Source: Corynespora cassiicola (taxonomy: Eukaryota > Ascomycota > Dothideomycetes > Pleosporales > Corynesporascaceae). From it: DNA of 64,000 nt. A model generated the notes under the pieces. It was not told where the DNA came from. It did no database searches and saw nothing but the letters and a program-made list of their open reading frames with translations. The first letter of the stretch is position 1. Each line of letters begins with the position of its first letter. Position numbers and translations under genes: made by a program. This document shows, piece by piece, positions 22,850 to 33,872 of this stretch. Location: the NCBI GenBank assembly GCA_022059125.1, contig JAEUWY010000002.1, forward strand, positions 3,038,001-3,102,000. Reading direction: 5' to 3'.

Positions 22850-24966
22850 TCAATCGATACCAACCATTGATCCTTCAATCGACCACGCGTCCAGCTCCAC
22901 GCCCCGCGGCGCCGTGGCGATTGCGTCGTGGTCGATTTCGACGTGGTTCAACCACGTACCGACTCTGTTTGCGCCGCGCTTGGTGCCGTCGCGCGACAAT
23001 CCCGCCATGGTCGAGGCCGTGACGACGGCCACGGGGCGAGGGGCAGGGGCGCGGGCCGGCTCACGAACGAGGCGGCGGCCAAAAAAGGACGTCCTCTGCG
23101 GCTGTCGCGGGGCAGCACGCGCTGCTGTGTTGGCAACGGGCCGCACGGCATACGAGTCATTCATGTGGTGACCTCCGGCATTTCCGTACGCCAGTATGTT
23201 AGGGTCGCTGCGAGGACGCTCGGATGCGTTGGGGTCAAGTCGCATCTGGTTCTGTAGATGTGTTGCCAGCGCTTCGTCTGCACGCTCCAGATCGCGATCA
23301 CGAGTCCGGCGGCTGCGGGTGCTCGAGCGGCGGACTGGCGGCGGCGCTGGCTCTGCGACCATCTCTACCACCTCGACGACATCGCGCTGGGGGGCATGGG
23401 GCACCCGCATGTCGTTGAGCCGGTCGCCGTCCTCGACGTGTGAGTAATCGAACCAGGGGCAGTTGCATGTCTTCCAAGGTGCTGCGCAGACCATGCAAAA
23501 CTGAGCGGAACAACGGCTGTCCATCTGTTAGCGGCCATCTGGAGGAGAAGAAAAAGTAAAGGGTTAGCCTACCAAGTCATGTGGTTGCAACCTTCTTTAA
23601 GTTCAACCACTGCCTTGCAGTTATAACACCTCTGCCAGCCCTGCTCCTTCGCCATCTCCACCAGCCTGTTCGTTTCCTCGTCCTTGGGGCACTCGCGGCG
23701 CGTGTGGAACTTTTTGTTGCACAGCACGCATACCTTGGTGTTGCAGCGGCCACACCGAGCATACTTCATTCCGTACGTCAGGTCCATTCGAATCTTGGAC
23801 GGCTTGATCCACTCTCCGCATCCTTTGGATGGGCAGTACAGGCGGTTGGCCGTCTTGTATTCTTGGTACTTCTTGTTCCACTGCCTCTTGAACTTGTCGT
23901 CAAAGAGACGCTCCACATGCTTGAGGGGAATGTGCTCATGGGTACAGCACCTGGGCGGCATATGCCTGGGGTCAGTGACGGAGAGGGTGAATTGTCGCTT
24001 GAGGCAGTGGTGACACATGCGATGGCCGCAGCCAAGTTTGGCAGTCTTGTTGGCAGGAAGATCATCGGCCATGCAGACGAGGCATTCGACCCTGAGAGAC
24101 GAGTGAGTACGATCAACTACACGACGATGCAGGCCGGCAACATACCTTGGAGCCTCCTTGTGCGACACGGGGGCTGGTCGTGGCGGGGCCCGGAACAGGC
24201 TGGCGAAGATGCCCCCGCTCTTGCGAGGGGGGTTCTCACGGACCGAATGCGACCGCGAGACGGGAGCAGCGGCGGGCAATTTTGCAGTGCTGCTGCGCCG
24301 TAACGAAGGCCGCGACGACATGAAGTCTCTGGTGGACGGTTCTTTGGCCGAGACGCTCCTGGGTTGTGTGAGCGGTGTGAGAACAGGGGCGTGCAAAAAG
24401 CAACACACTAACCTGCCAATTTTTGGCGATTCGATCCGGTGTGAAGAGACGGTCCTCGAGCCGGAACGGGGAGTGTATGCGGTCCTGCTCGACGAGCCGT
24501 GGGATCTCTTCACGGTGACCTCCTCGACCATGCCTCGGCGCCCGTAAACGTAATCATCGTCGCTCCTGTCGTCCGGGACCGTGTCTCTGCGCTTCTTGCG
24601 TCTCGTGCCGTCCCGTCTGACCTCTCGACTGCTCCGTGATTTTTTCTCCTCCCGCGGCCGCTCCCTCTCGGCGCGGACTGCGTGTGCCATGCGCTCCGAG
24701 TCCCGTCGTCTCTCAGGCTCGTGCCTGGAGTAGTACGAGCCTCGCCGCTCTCTCAATTCATCAACCTCTGCCTCGGCTTGCCGTCGGGCGTCGTCTGCGA
24801 GGCGGCGTTCTCTGCGCTCTCGCTTAGCAGCGTCGTCGTTGTCGTCGTGGTGTCGATGGCTGTGGCTGTTGCGGCGGCGATGTCGGCGCTCTCGCTCTCG
24901 CTGGCGCTCGTCCTCCTCGTAGTCGTAGTAGTGATACTGGGGAGGCTCATAGTAGTCTCTGGCCAT
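22850..24966 (-). CDS. RBR-type (RING-IBR-RING) E3 ubiquitin ligase (650 aa)
   Basis: Exons 24413..24966, 24146..24358, 23573..24091 and 22850..23516; total 1953 nt. The first ~180 residues are strongly charged, Arg/Glu/Asp-rich and disordered. RING1 starts at Cys259 (CLVCMADD, then CGHRMCHHC). An IBR region with CPSKGCGEW and CGRCNTKVCVLC follows, then RING2 starting CYNC near 411. The catalytic Cys of the GCNHM motif is present (about Cys424), followed by CRCSAQFCMVC across the last exon junction. RBR enzymes pass ubiquitin from an E2 to the substrate through this cysteine. The C-terminal 190 residues are disordered. The first two introns are each 54 nt with no in-frame stop, so retention would keep the frame. 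Confidence 0.93.
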
Positions 24967-25597
24967 TCCTGGGGTCTCGGCGGGTATTTACGGGGTGCCC
25001 GGGTGCCAGCCTAGCAAGTCACGGACGCTGGCAGACACTCAGGCAGCGGCGCAGGCGGACTGTGCAGAACGGGGGCGACTGGGGCGCTGAGTGGAGAGTT
25101 GCGGTGGGCGGTGGTGGGTGACAGCGTGCACCTGCAGACAGGCGGCCTTGGATGGGACGAGAGCTGACCAGCACACGCAGGCGAGTCAAGCCTTTCTTGG
25201 GCTCCCCAGAGGCGCCAGTGTGCCGTCGGGCGGTGAAGGTCGAATGGCGAGCGGAGTGCCTGTTGATCAGTGCGACGAGAGGCTCGCGTCCGCTGGCCCA
25301 GGGCTGGATCAGGGCTCGCTAGACTCGCCTTAGATTGCCTAGTGGCGGCAGGGGCAGGGAGGGACCCAACGTCAGGCGGCGGAGAGGCAAGACTGCCAGT
25401 TGTCTCACCCCAGAAGCATATGATGTCGTGCCGGGACGGCAAACGTTGTGCATTTTGTTGGGTGCGGGCAGCCTTTGTACTGGATGCCCTCGGGGAATCG
25501 GTCAGACGCTGCGCACTGCCTCTTTGGACGGCCGACCACCACGACGCTCGCACGAGGGCGTATACCGAGAAACTCGTCTATTGGCTTGCGATAGTCC
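24967..25597. other. Intergenic, no gene seen
   Basis: Promoter of the RBR ligase and 3' region of Zrg17. Open frames on both strands are Arg/Ser/Ala-rich and unlikely to code. Confidence 0.5.
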
Positions 25598-27149
25598 CTA
25601 GTCCTTCTCCAGCGTGATCTGTGTCGACACCTCCCACTTCTGTCCTCCGCTGCCATACCCCCCTCCGAGCCGATTCCGAACCATACTTCCGATTCGGTCG
25701 CGCAGTCGGCCCATTTCCTCTAGATTTCGCACCCGCAGCTTCAGATTTGCCTGGCACAGTCCATAGTGCACCTGCCAGAACTTGGCCTCCTCGACTGCGC
25801 TCACGGCCGGGTCCGTCTCAATATCGTACATGACTGCTGAAACGCCGGGACCCGAATAAGACATCATCAGCATCTTGCCCAGCGTCCACCCCTGGATCCA
25901 CCCCAACGCAACCATGGCGATTGCCACCGAGAAGGACAGCGTACGGTCCAGCCAGACGTACATTTGGATGCTGAGGAGGGGAAGCAGGAGTAGCAGCGTC
26001 GAGCATGAGAGGGTCAGAAAGTGAGAGGGGTTGCTCAGGACCGAGGGCAGATTCGCTATGGCGCCCAGTCGCATCACCTTGCCGATGCGAGCGTGGTTTT
26101 TGAGCAGAATCGCCGAGACCACCGTGGACACGATGCCACTGAGTGCGGCCAAATCGATGCTGCCCGGAGAGACGCGCTCGTGGGCGTGCGAAGAGCTAGC
26201 ATGGTGCGGTGTATGCCCTCCTTTGTCCTCGAGCGCGTGCGTCAGGCCGTGTGAGATCAAATCCAATCCCATGAACAGCAGGCCAACCGACATGCCGAGC
26301 CCTGCAATGACCTCTGAACGCTCGAAGCCAAAGGGGTGGCGGATGGTCGACCGTTTCCAGACCTCAAAGTTGGAGCCCACGTCCACGCCCACACACAAGA
26401 ATGCGCCGAGCGCATCGTAAAAGATCAGACGAGAGAGCACAGTGAGGGCAAGCGACTCGTGGGCGGTCCACTGCACGAGGCCTGCGACGGACAAGTGACA
26501 AAAGCACCAGGCCAACCTCAGCCGCTGCTCTCTGGTGATGCTGGAGCGGTACTCCTTGAACGTGGGGATAGGGAGGGAGGCGGGGAGCTGCAGAGGGGCG
26601 CGCGGCGGAGGCTCGAGGAAGATTTGGTGCGAGACGCTGCTGTGCTTGTATTTGTGACCTCGTCTTCTCCCCACATCCTATTCTTATCAGTACCATGACA
26701 CGCGCGCCGATAAGGGACCACAACCACGACTGCTACGACTTGGAGATACTTACAGGCTTGGTTGGCAGCGAGTTTCCGGGCTGATAGCTGACAGGCTGAA
26801 AGTTGAAGGGATTGCGCACGTCTTCGGATCCGCTCAGCGAGGGGGCGCCATTGTCGGTGGTTGCGCTCACGGCGCTCGCGGGTGTGTACGGAAAGGTAGC
26901 GCTTGTCGGGCTGTAGACGGTGCTCGGAGTGGCCTTTTGCGAGAGCGAGTCGCTGGGGCCGAGGGTGCCGTATCGCTCAGAGGGGAAGCCTGCAGACATG
27001 GGCGAGAGGGCGTTTGGATTGAAGCCCAGCTTCGAGGGCGAGAGCTGGTTTTCAAACCCGAGGCCCACGGACTGCGGTTGCGTGGACCCATCGTCAGGAG
27101 GCGGCGTTGGGGTCCGTGGGGGGAGGGGGACTGGCATTTCAGACGCCAT
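25598..27149 (-). CDS. ZRG17: Zrg17-type cation-diffusion-facilitator family protein, ER zinc transport subunit (491 aa)
   Basis: Exons 26754..27149 and 25598..26677; total 1476 nt; phase-0 intron GTAAGT..AATAG. The N-terminal ~150 residues are Pro/Ser/Thr-rich and cytosolic. The rest has the CDF plan of about six hydrophobic segments. Between the second and third segment is RHPFGFERSEVIAGLGMSVGLLFMG, the Zrg17 version of the CDF HPYGxxRxE loop. A short His-bearing loop (HTPHHASSSHAHE) sits between later segments, and a C-terminal cytosolic domain ends the protein. In yeast and S. pombe, Zrg17 pairs with Msc2/Cis4 to move zinc into the ER. Divergent from the PIG-Y-like gene. Confidence 0.85.
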
Positions 27150-27533
27150 GGTGGAGTGCGAAAGAATGGACTAGAGGGGGCAGCTGTTCTATGTTAATAT
27201 CATGGTGAGGCAGAGAGACGGAGGCTGAGGCAGCAAGAGAGGCTCGGCTGGGAGCACAGGGAGCGTCGCCGTGTGCGGTGGAGGGGACATGGACATTGGC
27301 AGGAGGTGCCTAATGCGGACTAGACAAAGACGCGCGGACGGGGTCTCGTCGGCCAGGCGTGGCCAATGACGCCAGGGCCTGCGCTGCACACGGCTGGCCC
27401 CAGGAGCAGCGCGACTCCAAACCACACCTCGCCCTGCTGCGAGTAGATTGACCAGACGCCGTCTGCATAAACATGGCGCCCCTCGCCTGACCGCACGACC
27501 GCACGCCCGCCGGAGGCACCGCAGGCGCAGACC
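27150..27533. promoter_or_regulatory. Shared divergent promoter of ZRG17 and the PIG-Y-like gene
   Basis: 384 bp between the two start codons. Both products are predicted to act in the ER membrane, so shared control is plausible (inference). No specific binding site stands out. Confidence 0.4.
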
Positions 27534-28739
27534 ATGGACGATGCGACGACCCCGCGACGACACGGACACGGCCCCCACGCACCAGCAAAAGGAGGAGCGA
27601 ATGGAGGGGGAGGGAAGAATGGCGGCGAGGAGAATGGCACGGCCAGCCACAGGCGGAGCATATCGGGCAGTCTGCTGAACAGCCTTTCTTTTCTGCGATC
27701 CTCGTCGGCAAGAGAGGCGCCCGAGCCACCGCCCAGACCCGACGACCAAGACGACGAAGAAGAACAGCACGGCGAAGGCGCAGAGGGCTCGAGGCGCGGC
27801 TCTGCACTCGCAAATGCGCTGCGCCAGAGCCAGGGCAGGAGGCGCAAGGGCTCGTTGAGGAAGACGGCCATCCTCGGTACCAAGACAATGATGCGAGAGC
27901 GTCGCAACTCGTTCCTCAAGGAACGCGCATCCTCGTCGACCACCACCGCCGCCGCCGCCAGAGCGCCCATCATCAACATCGACCCGCACGCCCAAATGCC
28001 GCCCGCATCGCCTGCCGCCGCCGCCGCCGCCGCTGCCGACGACGACGACGACGACGACGCAACCCCCCGCCGCTTTAGCTACGAGAATGGCCCGCTCAAT
28101 TCGTCCTCGGACAGCGGCTGGCCGCCCCAGGGGAAGCTGTCCGTGTCTACCATGGCCGGCGGCAGCAACAACAGCATCTACAGCCACGAATTCGACCACA
28201 CGAGCCCCCAGCACACCACGCCCCGCATGCTTACCTCGCCCATCACGAGCCCCGGCGGCCAGTACGCATCCACGACTGACGACGACGAAGCCCTGTCCTT
28301 CTTCCGCCCGTCGGCCTCGAGCAGCTCCTCGTACAATGCCGTCCAGCCCGCCTCGGGCTCGTCGCTGCAGCGCCGTCGCTCCACCAGGGCCGCCCAGCAC
28401 TCGTCATTGACCATTGTGCAGACGTCTGCCGACCTCGCGCTGGACGACGAGTGGGACTATAGCGAGACTGAGTGGTGGGGGTGGGTGGTACTCGTCGCGA
28501 CCTGGGTCGTCTTTGTCGTGGGCATGGGCTCGTGTCTGGGTGTGTGGAGTTGGGCATGGGACGTGGGGGAGACGCCGTACGCCCCGCCGGAGCTAGAAGA
28601 CGACGCCACGCTGCCCATCACAGGCTACTATCCTGCATTGATGCTATGTACAGCCGTCATGGCCTGGGTATGGGTCGTGGTGGCCTGGGTGGGCATGAAG
28701 TACTTCAGACATGCCAAAGTGGTGGGAGACGACACCTAA
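27534..28739 (+). CDS. PIG-Y/Eri1-like two-pass membrane protein with a long disordered N-terminus (401 aa)
   Basis: Single exon. Residues 1-310 are disordered, basic and Ser-rich, with an Ala8-Asp7 low-complexity stretch. Two hydrophobic segments follow: about 315-338 (WWGWVVLVATWVVFVVGMG) and about 366-388 (YPALMLCTAVMAWVWVVVAWV), ending in GMKYFRHAK. The short loop, a GYYP before the second segment and the terminal W-x-G-[MI]-K-x-F-R-H motif resemble PIG-Y, a small subunit of the enzyme that makes the first GPI-anchor intermediate (GlcNAc-PI) on the ER. PIG-Y is much shorter, so the long N-terminal part is extra. The identification rests on the last ~90 residues. Confidence 0.65.
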   Translation: MDDATTPRRHGHGPHAPAKGGANGGGGKNGGEENGTASHRRSISGSLLNSLSFLRSSSAREAPEPPPRPDDQDDEEEQHGEGAEGSRRGSALANALRQSQGRRRKGSLRKTAILGTKTMMRERRNSFLKERASSSTTTAAAARAPIINIDPHAQMPPASPAAAAAAAADDDDDDDATPRRFSYENGPLNSSSDSGWPPQGKLSVSTMAGGSNNSIYSHEFDHTSPQHTTPRMLTSPITSPGGQYASTTDDDEALSFFRPSASSSSSYNAVQPASGSSLQRRRSTRAAQHSSLTIVQTSADLALDDEWDYSETEWWGWVVLVATWVVFVVGMGSCLGVWSWAWDVGETPYAPPELEDDATLPITGYYPALMLCTAVMAWVWVVVAWVGMKYFRHAKVVGDDT

Positions 28740-29309
28740 CGTGTTCGCCCCGCGTCACACACTACCCTCTCCCCCTCCTCATAGAACCGTTGGAGTAATC
28801 ATCTCGCTTCTCTGAGCATGGCGCCGCCGTTGTCTTAGCCCTCGGGTTATCGACGACATATGAGCCGCTCTGAAACACTAAGCCATAATGCCCTCTGTTA
28901 AGACGCCCGCATCTTTCCTTTGCGCTTGGCCGCAGCACGGCGGGCAGCCCCAGGGCCCCGTTTTCCCAATGGTACGCCATAGTCTGCCTTGCCGTCATTG
29001 TCAAGCGCGTGCGCCGCGCCGCCCAAATATCCGACGCCGGACCTTTGTCGTTCCCTCACCACCGTCTCTTTGGCGCTCTCCCCCGACGCTCGGTCCACCC
29101 GGCTTCTGGGTCTGGCGGCCCTTCATATTGCGACATGGTCCGAATTCCCAGGAGCCCTCGTAGCGTGTCCGGCCCACCTTCCGTGCGCTGTGTCATGAGG
29201 GATGTTGCCTGCTGCTGCAATATCGTCCAGGTACCTCGGGCTATATCTTTTGGGACAGTGCAATTTGGAGGGGCGAATATCTAACGCCGCGTAGATCCAG
29301 CACTTCTAC
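28740..29309. other. Intergenic; may hold a 5' exon of the next gene
   Basis: A good intron candidate (GTACCT at about 29232 to GCGTAG at 29294, with a CTAAC branch) would join an open upstream frame, phase 0, to the ATG region of the next gene. It could be a 5'-UTR intron or an N-terminal extension (CCCNIVQ joined to IQHFY). Confidence 0.4.
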
Positions 29310-30368
29310 ATGTCGATGATGGCGCTGCGAAGGAACCCGCTGCGGAAGTGCAAGTCCGAGATGATGGCGCCTGCGCCTGCGCCGGAAGTGGTGGATAGTG
29401 AAGGAGAGGAGGAGCAGCAGCAGCAGCAGCACATGGAAGTGGAAGAGGAGATTAGGGATTCCCCAAGGACATCACGCGTCGTCCAGTACGTTTATGCGCC
29501 CTCTGCCCCCCCTAGGGACGGATACTGACATGCGGCATCACAAAGGCGGAGAACACCACCGGTCCGCCGCCCACAGTCGAGCGCCAATGCGGATGGACCG
29601 TTCCGCTTCTTCGACCTCCCCCGCGAAGTCCGCGACCACGTATATTCGTACCTGGTGGTGCGGCGGGGCAAAAAGTGCGGCGTCATCGAGGCCAAACCCA
29701 TCCTCCGGGGCCAAAAGAAACGCCTCTCCGCGCTGCGAACCCGCGAGCGGCTGAACCAGAAGCGCGCCCTCGACGGCCGGCGGCCCATTGTGCCCCGCGA
29801 ACCGCCCGCCGACCCCGTCGTCCACCTCGCCATCCTCCAGGCCTCGCGCCTCCTCCACTACGAGGCGAGCGACTGCCTGTACAAGAACAACTGGTTCGCC
29901 CTGTCGCTGGACAGCTTCCCGGCCATCACCGCGCCCGAGGCGCCCCCCGGGTGGGACCCCCACCGCATCTCGCGCATGCAGCTCGAGCTGCAGCTCAAGG
30001 ACGCGCAGCGCATGAACGGCTACGTCGACTGGGCGCCCTTCTTCGCCTCGTTCCCCTCCCTGCGCTTCCTGCGCGTCGTCCCCACCTTCCACGTCCGCTA
30101 CTACGAGTGGGCGTCGACGGAGCTGCGCGACTGGCGCTCCGCACACTACGTCTTTCGCGCCTTCTTCAGGGAGCTGCTGGCCTCGGTGCCCGAACACATT
30201 GCGCTGAGGATGGGCGCCGCGCGGGATCCGCAGAGGGGCATGCAGCTCGAGGGGAGGGCGCTGGTGGATCGCAAGGTGCTGTGGGATTGCTATGCAGAGC
30301 TTGGGGCGAGGCGAGACGTCCACGGGAGCGGGAGGTTCATCCCCATTGACCGGGTCGTCGAGTGCTAG
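29310..30368 (+). CDS. F-box-like fungal protein (332 aa)
   Basis: Exons 29310..29485 and 29546..30368; total 999 nt. Intron GTACGT..ACAAAG. The N-terminal ~60 residues are acidic with a poly-Gln run. Exon 2 opens with PFRFFDLPREVRDHVYSYLVV, which matches the F-box-like helix common in Pezizomycotina. It continues with ILQASRLLHYEASDCLYKNNWFAL and a FASFPSLRFLRVVPTF segment seen in the same group. Such proteins may be substrate adaptors for SCF ubiquitin ligases, but most are uncharacterised. The start may lie in an earlier exon (see the preceding region). Confidence 0.75.
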
Positions 30369-32003
30369 TCCTCGGGAGCTATGGCGGCGGTGGTGGTTTG
30401 ATATCCGGATTTGGCACCAACGAGACGCCCGAATGCGGCGAAGAGACGTAGTTCGGCAGGGCTGTTCGGAGCGGCGCGGTGCCACGGATCCGGGCGGGCG
30501 TTTGTAGGGATCTTTCTGCGCGGCTCACCTGGAAAAGGATGGGCCAGAGACGGAAACGGGGATACACCCAGTCTCGCAATCTAATATGATAATCTAGTTA
30601 TTTACACCTCTCTCTGCAGACCTTCATCCCACCACTCTGGACCGCTGGGTACACACAGACGCTTTCTTGGTCTTCATTTCTCATGCGCAGAGTTTTTCCG
30701 TTCCTTTTTTTTTTCCTGCCATCTTCTCTTGGTCTTTGCTCTGCTTTACCTTGCGGAGCCGCACGAGGGCCCTGCTGGCGCCGCCATGCTTGCCGTTTCC
30801 GTCGTCTCTTTGCGGCCATGCCGAGGGCGAGATGGAAATGAGAGTACCGCGAGTGCCACAAGGAACCGTACCTACGCCGCCCAGCTCGGAGGAACTGTGG
30901 AAATGAAGTGTCTGAACGATTCACTGGATGTGCTTAGCCATCTACACACTGAATCGAGCAGAGCGAGGGCCGAGCGGTCCGGCTGCACTTGCTTGCTCCA
31001 CCTGCCAGAACCAGGCGACGTCGAATCTCGCGTCGAGTTATCCCAGGCTCGGATCAAACCGAGGGGATGGGGATTGAGATGAACGAGGGAGGGATTGATA
31101 GTACGGCCAATTTCCAAAGCGGTTCCTTTTTTTCCTCTTTTTTTTCTTTCCTTTTCATGGCATTCTTGGTTTCTGGGTGTTTGGCCGTTTTTTTTCTTAT
31201 TTTGCCGGTTCATGCTGGAGAATTGGACAGGGTGGTGGTGCTGAGCCTCAACACTGTCCATGCGTGCAGCCCGGTCCGTCATTCTGGATGGCCCTCCCTC
31301 ACTCTTTTCCCCCCGACTCGCTTATCGACGCCCTCGCCGGCTCGTATACGCATCTCTAAATCATCCCACACCCCGTATAGCCAGATTGTACCAGCTCTCC
31401 CGAAAAAACGAGGCCCAAACGCCGAAAGAGCGGGAGGGGTCGAAAGTGGGGGCCGTGCCCTGCCCTATATGTGGGCGATCCTGGCCCTTAGTATGACAAC
31501 CCTCCATGAGCATTTTTCTTTCGGCAGAGGCGTGTTCGCGTTTCAGGACGGGGACACGGCATTGATGGGGATGCGGTGCTCCTCACCGCTTGGCTGCACG
31601 GCGATATGTCATGGTCATGCTGGTGGTATATGGTACGGTGTGGTATTGGAGATGTGGGTTTGGAGGAGGTCAGATGACCATGGGATTGCGCGGCGCTTTG
31701 TGACGGGGATGGGGCATGAATGGCGATGATTTTCAGGGCGTATCTTTGGGTATATGTTTGATCGAATCTGAAGATTTAGGAATACGCGCGTATTTGATTG
31801 ATCAATCATTGGCCTAGCCTGGAAGCTCAACGTACTGTCCCTTGAAGGATAAAAAGATGGCAAGGTTCGGACATGGATACGCTCTGTTTGTTTTACGGGT
31901 TTTCCCTCGCAGACAGGAAGTGTTGGATAACCTGTCCATGATCCTAGAAAGCAAGAAATGGTATCTAAATCCCCGCACAAACGTTGGCAATTTACCATAA
32001 TTC
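30369..32003. other. Intergenic between convergent genes, no gene supported
   Basis: 1.6 kb with long T-runs (30709..30718, 31126..31150) and CT-rich stretches. A plus-strand open frame at 30989..31729 crosses T-runs and lacks any domain, so I do not call it. Confidence 0.5.
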
Positions 32004-33434
32004 TCATGGCACAGAGTCCGTGCCTGTCTTCTTGGATATTACTCTCAACCGCCGCTTCCAGCTGGTCCATTTGGTAGCTGTTCCTGGATCTAAAGGCCGC
32101 CCGCCAGTCCCCGATGCGGAAGAGAATTGACCGCTCAATTGCGGTATAAACGTCTGGTTCCATCTGCGCCTCGTTTCGTCTTCTCTTTCCCATGCATCCT
32201 TCCTCATTTGCTCAGGCAGTGCATTGATGCGCTCTTCCTCAGCCAGCTGACGGGCTACCTCGTCATCAAATGTACGCTCGGCTTTTCTTACGAGCCCCTG
32301 GTCTTCCATTCGAGCTCTGGACGACTTGGAACGAAAACAATCGGCCACTGAATCAATGATTGGCTTCCGACCCGTTCGGTCCATGATGACGCACAGCGAT
32401 GCACTCTGGTTTTTTGTACATTGACTCTTCTCTTCATCAAGAAAATAATCAGAGTTGCTGTATGCATCATTCTCAAATAAGATCTCGTTGCTCAGGATCA
32501 GGCTACATTCGAGGTCGCGAACAACCTGGAGATCGACTCTGATGGCCTCGGCATGGGGGTTGCTGCCAAACCGCCAATCTGCGCCTAGTACCGCACCATC
32601 GGTGAAAATTTCCTCTCCATCAATGAACTCGAGCGTTTTCCTGTGAGATACGTCTGTGTTTATATGTAGACCTAATCTCTCTGCCTCTTTCCAAGATATT
32701 ACCATCACATCTGATCCGGTATCATCCATGGCGGTAGCAGGTATGCCATTGATGGAGCCCACCACTCTTTCTGCTCCAGATCCAAGCAAAAGCAGTCTCC
32801 CCATCCGAGAGGATATGTCCACGAGTCGCGATTTGATTCGATGCGCGAACGTGGTCAACGTTTGCGTCTTGTCCAAGAGCGACTTTCCCAGTATTATGTC
32901 ATGAACCGTCCTTTCCAGTACGTGAAACTTTCGTTTATAGTTTGATGATCCCGTGAAGAACGAAAAGCCAAGATCAACCGTCCCAAGGGTCATGATTTTG
33001 CGGCCGGTTGGTTTGCGAACAGGCCGCGCCTGTGATGTATCCAGAAACAAACCAAATTTGTGGCATAGACTTTTGGAGATGATATTCAACTCGGAACCAG
33101 TGTCGGGAAACGCCTCAACATATCGTCCTTCGACAGCCAGAGGGACAAATTTCTCTGATATCTGTCGTGCTGTTTTGCTGAGAATTGGGACATCATAATC
33201 ACTCCTAGTCCGCCCCCAGTTGCCGTAAGGAGGGTATTCCCAAGGATCGTTTGTCCCTGCATCCGATGGCCTAACATGCTGATAGATTTCCCGATAATAA
33301 AGTTCCAGTATGGAGTCCGGAAAGAATGGTCTATTGAAATATTTCGCGTCAGATTCAATAGGAGTCTCCGGGTTGTAAGGAACAGATAAGTCACTTTCAA
33401 CAGGGTCATTTCCAAGAAAGGCGTCCATTTTCAA
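32004..33434 (-). CDS. Protein with two retropepsin-like aspartic protease domains (476 aa)
   Basis: Single exon. Domain 1: FPDTGSELNIIS with catalytic-type Asp111, closed by VHDIILGKSLL (the hydrophobic-ILG motif of retropepsins). Domain 2: MDDTGSDVMVIS with Asp238, closed by a degenerate LECSLILSNEILF. About 125 residues separate the two Asp, the expected size of one lobe. Retropepsins (family A2) act as dimers, so two lobes in one chain could pair within the molecule (inference). The C-terminal third is charged, with a helical AERTFDDEVARQLAEEERI stretch. No reverse transcriptase or integrase lies nearby, so this is not an intact retroelement; it may be a domesticated or DDI1-like host protein. 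Divergent from the DUF6594 gene. Confidence 0.78.
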   Translation of the reverse strand: MKMDAFLGNDPVESDLSVPYNPETPIESDAKYFNRPFFPDSILELYYREIYQHVRPSDAGTNDPWEYPPYGNWGRTRSDYDVPILSKTARQISEKFVPLAVEGRYVEAFPDTGSELNIISKSLCHKFGLFLDTSQARPVRKPTGRKIMTLGTVDLGFSFFTGSSNYKRKFHVLERTVHDIILGKSLLDKTQTLTTFAHRIKSRLVDISSRMGRLLLLGSGAERVVGSINGIPATAMDDTGSDVMVISWKEAERLGLHINTDVSHRKTLEFIDGEEIFTDGAVLGADWRFGSNPHAEAIRVDLQVVRDLECSLILSNEILFENDAYSNSDYFLDEEKSQCTKNQSASLCVIMDRTGRKPIIDSVADCFRSKSSRARMEDQGLVRKAERTFDDEVARQLAEEERINALPEQMRKDAWEREDETRRRWNQTFIPQLSGQFSSASGTGGRPLDPGTATKWTSWKRRLRVISKKTGTDSVP

Positions 33435-33872
33435 GTTTGCTGACGAAAAGAAGATGGAAAGGGCTGGGAAAAGGACATGCGACCTTTTTTGTAAAGCAAG
33501 GTTAGATTAGATGCCTTGATGCTGACCGCTCACCGGTCAAGGGCTTCAGCCACACCAACACATCATCCCAAAGATACGTGGCAGAACGAGAACGAAATGC
33601 TGTTTCATCCCTGGCATAAAACCAACCAAAAGTGAGGCTGACGGTTATCTTCTTCCCAACTTGGTGCGGAAAGATACTTGCGATAGGAAGAAAATCAAGA
33701 CCGTTTTGATCGGACTTTGCATGGATCCGATTCTTGAGGGGTGCATGTCAGCCTTCCTGGGAGGCCAGCCTTGTACGTTCAGGAAATCTTATCTTCTGAA
33801 CGGAATTGAATATTCTATTTGCGTGCGTCCTAGCCTCATGAACTCACCAGCAGGCGTGTTTACGCGTTTCAC
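33435..33872. other. Divergent promoter region, no gene seen
   Basis: 438 bp between the retropepsin-like gene and the DUF6594 gene. No recognised site. Confidence 0.45.

Noticed and set aside
27189..28400. 403-codon open frame on the minus strand
   Set aside because: It is antisense to the PIG-Y-like gene; its composition (Arg/Gly/Val/Ala-rich) reflects GC-rich codons of the real gene and it has no domain.
31615..32193. 192-codon open frame after the retropepsin-like gene
   Set aside because: Overlaps the 3' end of the real frame in another phase; no splice signals connect it better than the existing stop at 32004.
32004..33434. LTR retrotransposon carrying a protease
   Set aside because: No reverse transcriptase, RNase H, integrase, gag zinc knuckle or LTRs nearby; the gene is intact and single.
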